Assembly: GCA_003517965.1 (NCBI GenBank)
Contig: DOZO01000004.1
Coordinates: 1 to 18,059 of the forward strand
Origin: Desulfobulbaceae bacterium
GTDB taxonomy: Bacteria > Desulfobacterota > Desulfobulbia > Desulfobulbales > Desulfurivibrionaceae
Direction of reading: 5' to 3'
Length of the DNA stretch: 18,059 nucleotides
The translations under genes and the position numbers were made by a program. How positions within the stretch are numbered: the first letter of the stretch is position 1; each line of letters starts with the position of its first letter. The notes under the pieces were generated by a model. It was not told where the DNA came from. It saw nothing but the letters and a program-made list of their open reading frames with translations, and did not search any database. Positions 10,601 to 14,446 of the stretch are shown here, piece by piece.

Positions 10601-12840
10601 TGCATCATCTCAGGATCAAGACCGGCGTTGAGCTGTCCCAGCTTTTTACGGAGCAGCTCGCGAGCCTTCTCTGCTGCATCGGCGGTGAACACCTTGTTGG
10701 TGGTGCCGTATTCCGGTTTTGCCTCCTGTTTGTCGCCAACCATGTCATCCTGGCTTGACAAATCATGGGGGGCATTTGTCGTTTTTGCCGCTACATCTTT
10801 GGCAGTATCGCCGACTGTTTCGGTGGATTTTTCACGATCCCCCTTGCCTTCTTCTTGCACAGTTGGTATATTCTTTCCATTGAGACTGCCTTGGCCCGAG
10901 ATTGCGTTAGGGGTTCCCTGCGGGGAATGAAGGGATGGCGCCCCTTCCCAAGAATTGATGTTTTCGGAATTTGCTTTCTGCTCGGCGTTGGGGGTGGTCT
11001 GGACGGACTTTGTAACAGATTCACCAGCGAAGGCAGGTTGGCCGCCGTGGTCAACGGTCTGTGATTGCGCAGCAGGCCAAAGCATATCCCCTTTTACCGA
11101 CCGGCTCAAGTACCCTGTAACGATGCTGTAAAAAGCCCCATCCTCCCAAGGCCGCAGCTCAACAACGGCCACCTTGCTTCCCCCGTTCTTTTTCACAAGC
11201 AGAAGACGGCCCTGCTCGCCAGCAAAAATTTGGTTATAAGAAGACGCTACCGTTTTGATAAAATCAGGCACAGAATGAAAGCCTGCTTGCTCGATCTCTT
11301 GTGCGTGGCCCGCCATAATATGCGCCAGCCCAAAACCTTTCCCTGTTGTGTCGCTGTGCTCCCCTTGCTGCATTCTAATTTTGGCAGCTTCGCGCCTAAT
11401 CTCCCGTGAAACCTCCGGCGTGATTTCCCCAAAGTCCACGGTTCCATCCGGGGCCTTAATGAATGCGCCTGGAGAAGAGGCGGACTTATCTACCTCTGCC
11501 CCGCCAGCAACAGCCGCCTGTATCGCTCCCGCATTAGCTTTTGTTCCCCTATGATCTGCCGGATTGACTCCGGGCTTTTCTGCGCCCACCACTGGAGTAT
11601 CAACCTTATCAGTCTTGGCATTAGGGGTCTCCTTTCCCGTAACGGGCTGCTTGGTTAAAGATTCCGGGGTTTCCTTTACTTTGGGCGGCTCGACTGCCTT
11701 CCTAATCGCCGCCTCGTGCTTCTTAGAATAAACCAAGCCGCCCAGCTTCTCGTTGGGGTATCCTTCAGCCTTAACCCCGGCATCCGTCAGCCTTGTTTTG
11801 ATCTCGGCATGGTCGCCCTTAACCAGGATGGACTTCTCGCGTAGGGGCTCGATGGTGATTGGGTTGATTTTTTCTACGCCTTGAGGTATATTAGAATCAA
11901 GTGGGAGGTTGCTACGAAGCGTTTCGGGCGATTGAGAAGGGGGATTCTGCTCTGCGGAAGTTACATCCTTCGTCGTTGGCACCTTCCACATGCTCTGAAA
12001 TGCCAACTCCTTCTTGCCAGTCCTCTGCTCTTCAACATAGACAAGGTTGCCATTCACCTTCTTTTGATACCTTATAACGTCATGGCCCAGTTTGTTCTTC
12101 CCTCCGTTCTCTGTCTTATCTGGGGAAGATATGACATCATGTATGGCGGCAAAGTCATCTCTTGATATGGCCTGCTGGCCGCGATTCCTCTCTGCTTTCT
12201 CGTCCCCGTGATTCTTGTAGGCGTGGCGAATACCAAGGTTGTCAACGGTATGGTTATATCCTGCGACATCAAGATCAGTTGCGTCCTTAATACGTTTTGC
12301 TTCCATTGAATCAACAGACCCCAAAACAACACTTTCTTTTTTAGCCCCTTTGGTTTGTCCGCCAATAACTCGATCATGGAGTGCCAAAATTTCACCAGTT
12401 TTGTCTCCCCCTTTCTCTTGTAATGTCAAAGAAACACCGGACTGGATCGCAGTACCGGCGTCGGCCACCTGCTCCGATGTTTTCGCAATGGTGGGGGCCT
12501 CTAAATCAGGTTCCAAGGCAATCTTAGGGATAAATTGCTCGTTTTGCGGGGCATTTTCGGCCCGTGGTTGGGTTTCAGGGGCAATCGGCCTCTCCCCGCC
12601 AAAGGGCACATCAATATCCTGTAGCTCCTCGCCGGTGGCTTTGCGGCCTTCAATGTCGATCTGATCCCAAGGGTCAACCTTCACTTCAACCCCATCTTTC
12701 AGGACGATCTGGCCGTTCTCCCAACCCTTCACCGTGTACCGATCTGCCGGGATATGGGAGCCATGGCCAACCTCTATCTCATCGTCTTGCGTCAGGTCTC
12801 CCCCTGCCATATTCTCAGGCAGTTCCGCCACGCTCTGCAC
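1603..12840 (-). CDS. Giant polyvalent protein: PBECR nucleases, DarB-like N6-adenine methyltransferase, SNF2 helicase, PRTase, metallopeptidase
   Basis: This is a 3,745-codon frame counted from the GTG at 12840; the same frame stays open up to 13221. Approximate domains: PBECR-type nuclease (190-287, RHAYKNHG); small helical/SKK domain (336-382); second PBECR-like domain (456-582, GLAHIMAGH); helical domain (717-802); N6-adenine methyltransferase with motif I EPSVGAGN (1038-1045) and NPPFG (1103-1107); SNF2 helicase with GSGKT (1732-1736), DEAH (1893-1896), TGTPVSNT and QREGRIIRQ (2287-2295); coiled region; phosphoribosyltransferase with DDAIGQGGT (2833-2841); MuF C-terminal-like domain (about 3018-3160); zinc peptidase HEGGH (3223-3227); LPD3-like domain (about 3400-3575); unfinished helical tail. 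Such proteins enter recipients with phage or conjugative DNA and are thought to counter host defence. The last codons lie in an IS21 end, so the C-terminus is lost. The GTG is probably not the native start. Confidence 0.85.
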   Translation of the reverse strand: MQSVAELPENMAGGDLTQDDEIEVGHGSHIPADRYTVKGWENGQIVLKDGVEVKVDPWDQIDIEGRKATGEELQDIDVPFGGERPIAPETQPRAENAPQNEQFIPKIALEPDLEAPTIAKTSEQVADAGTAIQSGVSLTLQEKGGDKTGEILALHDRVIGGQTKGAKKESVVLGSVDSMEAKRIKDATDLDVAGYNHTVDNLGIRHAYKNHGDEKAERNRGQQAISRDDFAAIHDVISSPDKTENGGKNKLGHDVIRYQKKVNGNLVYVEEQRTGKKELAFQSMWKVPTTKDVTSAEQNPPSQSPETLRSNLPLDSNIPQGVEKINPITIEPLREKSILVKGDHAEIKTRLTDAGVKAEGYPNEKLGGLVYSKKHEAAIRKAVEPPKVKETPESLTKQPVTGKETPNAKTDKVDTPVVGAEKPGVNPADHRGTKANAGAIQAAVAGGAEVDKSASSPGAFIKAPDGTVDFGEITPEVSREIRREAAKIRMQQGEHSDTTGKGFGLAHIMAGHAQEIEQAGFHSVPDFIKTVASSYNQIFAGEQGRLLLVKKNGGSKVAVVELRPWEDGAFYSIVTGYLSRSVKGDMLWPAAQSQTVDHGGQPAFAGESVTKSVQTTPNAEQKANSENINSWEGAPSLHSPQGTPNAISGQGSLNGKNIPTVQEEGKGDREKSTETVGDTAKDVAAKTTNAPHDLSSQDDMVGDKQEAKPEYGTTNKVFTADAAEKARELLRKKLGQLNAGLDPEMMQAGITLAGYHIEAGARTFGAYSKAMVADLGDAIKPYLKSFYNAVRSWPGFDAKGMSDYAYVDGSDVDAAIEADKTLSSLAAESGPKDVDAAPKVSDNKEKEADHDQIRGNDEDIPEGQRPKKIQRPATLWGTAEVLRAESDSGKGNGRVTDQKRDDGLRGGRDSQVGDVQPVDFRITGKLGQGGAKTKFRGNLDAIKLVGEIGNRHATQEEQAVLARYVGWGGIPQAFYRPDGTVAAGWESEASELKALLSKEDYEAARSTTQDAHYTSTAIIGGIYKGLARLGFTGGKILEPSVGAGNFIGLMPTGIKGKSKITAVEIDKTTSAIAKLLYPQQTVIHSGFQDFTITPGSFDLALGNPPFGSKTLFDAQHPGLKSFSIHNYFFAKSLIALREDGLLAMVVSSSMMDKAGGAQRLWLSEKADLLGAIRLPNNAFKGNAGTEVTTDIIFLRKRAKGEPRGGKDWQQIYRVTGKDGVKYDINQYFANHPEMMLGDLAPNKLFPGEIKDGAYDAVPGLIAREGESIEDALASAIERLPEKIYKKGQIAEVEKSSIIVSNPGFARPYGYTIDDKGQAVRRRPDVNGETVFEPVLYADKPIEGKRLERFAGMMRLRDAVRRLIRAELDDSGNMEALRRQLNSAYDKFVSEFGYISETANSQILNDDPTDFPLLRSLEVKFDKGLSPLVAKKTGEKARKPSAKKAAIFTVRTRQPYRAATSAADAKEALVIVLREDGFLDLSKVASLYGATEMTAAEELEGVIFVDPATEMWETADNYLSGNVKKKLAQAKEAGLPRNIAALEKVQPADVPPEKIQFKIGAAWMPGKYYEGFASDVLGQPMSVQHHSKAGLWSIQRHGGSASQYDTARMSASEIFGRLLEVKDIAVYDLDADKRRILNKDETSIAQIKATEIERAFSDWMLADMDRAMGMAEVFNDKVNTNVELKFDGGHMIFPGMGVINADKTRDNQLREHQKNVVWRMIQKGKGLLDHVVGSGKTFAAIATGMELRRMGLIKKPIYVVPNHLVAQWSVDFQKLYPGANVLTVGKADFSKTKRMEFVGRIATGDWDAVLMAHSSFGFIKSPSDYEAMFYQDQIAQYDEAIKAMRSAEGKSSWSVKQAEKSRDRLKEKLKAIADKPKDDVVDFSELGVDALFTDEAHEFKNLFYVTKRTRVSGLGDPQGSKKAFDMFVKTQYILEKNNGRGVFFMTGTPVSNTIAEMYTMMRYLDYGRMQDMGIKHFDQWAGMFADVSADWEVDPTGTRYRLQSSFRGFINIPGMMGIYKDFSDVITQKNLVAMATAKGEIWPVPDVKGGKPELVVAERSPLQASFMQWIIHRMDNMPKDPREDNPLTATGEAMKGSLDIRLINESLPDYAGSKVNLAVGNVLKINQEWADKKGTQLIFCDLSVPKKAASKQKQKIAADRAEIARLEGLLETAQGEKLEAIEEEYEKAVAKMDKYTFADLIAADSNFSVYDDVKAKLIAGGMKEGEIAFIHDANTDAQKEELFGKVRSGQIRVLMGSTMKMGAGMNVQNKLVALHHLDAPWRPSDLEQREGRIIRQGNEFFEESLRTGKKFEVGIYRYATKESLDTRRWQVIERKAKVVEQLRGGGHAWGEMIEDASGEAANAAEMKAAASGNPLILDEIKLRKEIDKIAAQKRGWQSQRFNQEQIVRQAASFNDNYEARLKDIEKDVALIKKHENDPWQVEVNGEVFAPKLVAVPEATGVNKKEVAEAEEKNQKAMEKAKKKLAAALYGGIKDRNLSVKFKGVTFDLDGGQFHYWFTPDLASIQTYADFDILARPNIIYLHSEDFSATGFVTRMNNMLNAVANKESDIQARLIARQKQHVSSAETAKAQLAKGFDGDKRLEDARKEHAEVLARLQNSGQDKEKIEKQWNAKSKNSRGDFLAGRGVGSKHSKIEGDPYEYGKMLYADLPDDVWAMLNSGFLDEDKEDFSTWEGGDPLYSRANKTAWPDDFPNATTHTTLNKMKSHPDYEAAKAGDIGAAGRVVADLVSPAKIKEMKQRHPDAIVLAPHAMEAVGRNAIPRALAEVFGDAGFEVNTDVVQTNEPHRTQKDSPLRLALRPEFAGKIESGREYILLDDAIGQGGTIAELRFFVESNGGKVVDVSALTSGILGNKLSIRSETITKLEEKFSREKLENFLYEFNTAGRIEALTEKEGRFILRQPSLDSLRDRILADAQEAGIRPTAWQVQTSFSRLADQEASTGTTIEQVKTELRSFLGRGFDKLTALGKVNIVQTEAEMPGGGGSLLSKKKLLSVENYATVTVGDTPSPLVALGAKQVPLVVSGKILNKVMDGKHEGSLTLESLLQVHRDIYSPLAILRSDTHPNDSVVILTEVVNSKGSPVVVPVHIAIGAGRNIVNSIKSIYGKDGESWVQEQIDKGNLLYVDTEKAKDSHLIQRLHLPTLNDVRRQMRGEGVLSFQDRILTESDIVKTLYSQDGVTVGMYIKKTGKLWLVADHITEGDAKYIMLHEGGHALMKEDPTFAKQYDAILDQFEARQKYDYRVQDAFKAVPRTEKQLRAEMDRLPVGNYRVEQIQRMLLSGNFTPESQVREEALMYFVQNKANHETSLFKKIIANIRMWLMRMGIPMKNFTTDDLVALFTQGVKGMADQATVKDSLTVGDLASAYSKDQDNLSEKIQAVYLRGDEIAGMTPREARRNAREYLKEMLAALAAETGGKTIHNTSTGQDIGLTVKGATHGFAHKGEENVKAIVAMRELIENAARIARNPHDPADDNMRQVHTYVAPLNIGGKWFAVKLTAKERWDGTVGLYDHQAFEIEEPAGISGATPSSEGSIHRPAAGPNSVSIAHLLTGFKGKNEKYLLSAQTKKTDGPMFSKTSPMSLENLEETAKTMGSITVKKRGKTDSTFLDRLFSTPEYYFKKFAAAGRVLQAALARRDVRFTKEQEILGKDFVTFVQSLRKENREAYDEANDYLIDLDQSGKGFSLKEENDTWKVVGPDGNMISLHETEAEAVAAMVDAEAAHLGKNGYSAECQ
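3880..4143 (-). repeat. Internal copy of the 0.26-kb duplicated segment
   Basis: This 264-base segment of the giant gene encodes roughly residues 2899-2987, an AGRIEALTEKEG...KVNIVQ module between the phosphoribosyltransferase and MuF_C-like domains. It aligns with 12841-13101 at roughly 88% identity by hand count, with one 3-base gap (D-Q versus Q). Its promoter-proximal two thirds are more similar (about 94%). Confidence 0.9.
10086..10292 (-). CDS. Overlapping 68-residue protein in the +1 frame inside the giant gene
   Basis: The ATG at 10292 is preceded by AAAAGGAGG (10307-10299) with 6 bases between, a near-perfect ribosome binding site. The product, starting MTRYAEMMKIYLKDKDPKKY and ending EEIARSEMFSL, looks like a compact, soluble, charged, all-helical protein with one cysteine. 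About two thirds of its codons end in G or C. The giant frame over the same bases reads as R/G/D/Q-rich low-complexity linker. The stop (10088-10086) lies just before the methyltransferase module, whose conserved beginning is FRITGKLGQGGAKTKFR. I recall short genes of this style preceding DarB-like methylase genes in other elements, but cannot check it. No function is assigned; a regulator or partner of the methylase-helicase is a guess. Confidence 0.65.
   Translation of the reverse strand: MTRYAEMMKIYLKDKDPKKYKDLRLSGELLKFCEQKATAARAMEESLIKSGMMDFEAEEIARSEMFSL
10299..10307 (-). promoter_or_regulatory. Internal Shine-Dalgarno for the overlapping small gene
   Basis: AAAAGGAGG on the minus strand, 6 bases before the ATG at 10292. 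It decides the start of the 68-residue protein and would allow internal initiation on the giant gene's mRNA. A match of this quality at the right distance, in front of a protein-like frame, is unlikely by chance. Confidence 0.7.
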
Positions 12841-13101
12841 GATATTGAGCTTGCCCGAGGCGGTCAGCTTGTCATAGCCACGCTTGAGAAAGGTGCGGAG
12901 TTCTGTTTCTACTTGGGCGGGGGTGGTGCCGGTGGATGCTTCTTGGGCTAATCTTGAAAGAGATGTTTGAACTTGCCATGCGCTTGGGCTGATACCTGCT
13001 TCTTGTGCGTCCGCAAGGATTCGATCTCGGAGGGAGTCAAGCGAAGGTTGCCGGAGGATGAACCAGCCTTCTTTTTCGGTGAGGGATTCGATTCTTCCGG
13101 C
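12841..13101 (-). repeat. 5' copy of the 0.26-kb duplicated segment
   Basis: This 261-base direct copy of 3880-4143 is in the same orientation and the same reading frame as the giant gene. Here the module is followed by the nuclease-containing N-terminal part instead of the MuF_C-like domain. Sequence similarity stops abruptly at 13101, close to the place where the upstream reading frame changes. Confidence 0.9.
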
Positions 13102-13329
13102 AACGACACATTCATTGCTTCTTGTAGGGAAAAGGTTGTTGATGCCTGCGAGTCCTTTTCCTCTGGTGGAGACGCAGGCTCGGATTTCACTGCCGATGAG
13201 TTGTGTTGGATGTATCCGAATTCATATGACACCATATTTGCAACCAGTCACTCTTGAGAATATAAGTTGGCTTGGTTCAGCATTTAGAACCTGCCGGAAA
13301 AAATCCTTGATAGAGTAAAGCCGGGCCAT
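12841..13329 (-). pseudogene. Disrupted 5' end of the giant polyvalent gene
   Basis: GGAGG at 13336-13340 lies 6 bases before an ATG at 13329, an ideal start. The resulting peptide begins MARLYSIKDFFRQ and is in the same frame as the giant gene, but it meets TGA at 13224-13222 after 35 codons. From about 13235 to 13110 a different frame, starting with an ATG at 13235, reads as a plausible S/P/E-rich linker (SYEFGYIQHNSS..., FSLQEAMN). From about 13101 the giant frame again encodes recognisable sequence (AGRIESLTEKEGWFILRQPS) homologous to an internal part of the same protein. No ATG, GTG or TTG exists in the giant frame between 13221 and 12841. Either two compensating frameshifts, a recombination junction or assembly errors separate the start from the body. 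If real, the gene is broken or starts inefficiently at the GTG at 12840. Confidence 0.6.
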
Positions 13330-13335
13330 ATTTTT

Positions 13336-13340
13336 CCTCC
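13336..13340 (-). promoter_or_regulatory. Strong Shine-Dalgarno for the original start of the giant gene
   Basis: The minus strand reads GGAGG, six A/T bases, then ATG (13329). It is the only good ribosome binding site near the 5' end of the giant frame and marks its likely ancestral start. Confidence 0.6.
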
Positions 13341-13361
13341 CTCGGGCGTAGTGTTATCGGG

Positions 13362-13375
13362 GTCTCAAGTCTCAA
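13362..13375. repeat. Tandem 7-base repeat upstream of the giant gene
   Basis: GTCTCAA occurs twice head to tail (13362-13368 and 13369-13375), between the DUF932 stop and the ribosome binding site of the giant gene. It could be a protein-binding site or chance. Confidence 0.35.
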
Positions 13376-13383
13376 ATTTTTAT

Positions 13384-14382
13384 TCACTGCACTAACGGAG
13401 CAAGCAGATCATGGATGCCTTCCCGCCAGGCAAGCTGCTCCTGCACATCTCTTCTTTCCTTGGCCAGCCAGGCGAGCGATTGGCTCACATCATAGAGATT
13501 TTGGCTTTGTGTCGGAGCACCCGGTACGGCACTTGCTAAACGGACCGGAATCGTGGTCGGGCTGTTATCCTTATAGGGGCCGATAATTTCCGCATCATGA
13601 CCGGTACGACAAATATGATAGAGTCGGGCAGCTGCCTTGAATCCCCAACCATTTTTCAACTCCTTGTCGATCCAGGGGGCAAGCCCCTTTGACGTAATAG
13701 CCTTTTTGCGCCACTGTTCAAAATTTTTCTTCTCCTTGGCCGATTCATTGATGCCAGAGGCCAACACCGCCGCCACATCATTAAGCCCCAGGTCGCCAAC
13801 ATGCCGCCGTCGGACATCGGACCGAGTAACACCGATGACCAGGCCATTACTGCAAACAAAGCGAAACCAGCCCATCAGCGCCCGGAACCTGGTGCTGCCG
13901 TCCACGGAGTTGAAGCACTCCAACCGCATCGCCATGGGATGACTATCACCGGGATCAAAAGAAAAATTCTCTGGCAGATAGAGGCTCAAGGCCATCCGCT
14001 CACCGTATTCGGTGATTGCCATCTTGGCTTTCACCTTCTCCGGGGCTATCTTCACCTCATCGAAGGCTTCCATCGCCACATCAAGCACGGCCATATGCGG
14101 CACAAGTGCGTATTCCTTGGAAACCACCCCAACCGGGACAAAGTTTTGGTCGTCACCGAACGGCTTACGGACAATCGTATCGAGCCGTTTATTCGTCAGG
14201 GTACGTTCATTGTCCGGTTGGGTGAGGGCGAAAGAGCAACGCTCAAAATCTGGCACATGGGCGCCGATATCCTTCAAGGTTCCTTTATGGAAAGTCACGG
14301 GGGAGTTAAACCACTTCGGCTGATTAGCGTCGCTTGTAGTTTCGGTCTGTTCTCGGTGATTTTGGAACATTTGTGCCTGCAT
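13384..14382 (-). CDS. DUF932 family protein
   Basis: A 332-residue soluble protein. The DUF932 signature is clear: MRLECFNSVDGSTRFRALMGW leads into FRFVCSNGLVIG (about residues 171-184), followed by a charged helical part and a W-rich C-terminus. DUF932 proteins are common on plasmids, phages and integrative elements; their biochemical role is not established. I prefer the ATG at 14382 because a G-rich run (GGGGGG) lies about 8 bases upstream. A GTG at 14397 is also in frame but has no ribosome binding site. It starts 65 bases after the stop of the restriction gene and ends 54 bases before the original start of the giant gene, all on one strand. This fits an accessory gene of the same mobile element. 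Confidence 0.85.
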   Translation of the reverse strand: MQAQMFQNHREQTETTSDANQPKWFNSPVTFHKGTLKDIGAHVPDFERCSFALTQPDNERTLTNKRLDTIVRKPFGDDQNFVPVGVVSKEYALVPHMAVLDVAMEAFDEVKIAPEKVKAKMAITEYGERMALSLYLPENFSFDPGDSHPMAMRLECFNSVDGSTRFRALMGWFRFVCSNGLVIGVTRSDVRRRHVGDLGLNDVAAVLASGINESAKEKKNFEQWRKKAITSKGLAPWIDKELKNGWGFKAAARLYHICRTGHDAEIIGPYKDNSPTTIPVRLASAVPGAPTQSQNLYDVSQSLAWLAKERRDVQEQLAWREGIHDLLAPLVQ

Positions 14383-14428
14383 CTTATCGCCCCCCACTTG
14401 TGGTTGTCGAAAACAATTCTCCCTGTTT

Positions 14429-14434
14429 ATTATA
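14429..14434 (-). promoter_or_regulatory. Possible -10 element upstream of the DUF932 gene
   Basis: The minus strand carries a perfect TATAAT 47 bases before the ATG at 14382. The -35 region is poor (TTAGAG at an 18-base distance). It could give the DUF932 and giant genes a promoter separate from the restriction-modification genes. Confidence 0.35.
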
Positions 14435-14446
14435 GGCTGTGGATAC

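Noticed and set aside
13222..13224. In-frame TGA as a selenocysteine codon
   Set aside because: No clear SECIS-like hairpin directly follows, the following residues in that frame do not look like a redox protein, and another frame reads better there.
12948..13235. 95-codon minus-strand frame as an independent gene
   Set aside because: Its second half is the out-of-frame reading of the duplicated segment (the same shadow tail appears at 3990-4241). Only its first 40 or so codons look coding, probably as part of the giant gene's disrupted N-terminus.
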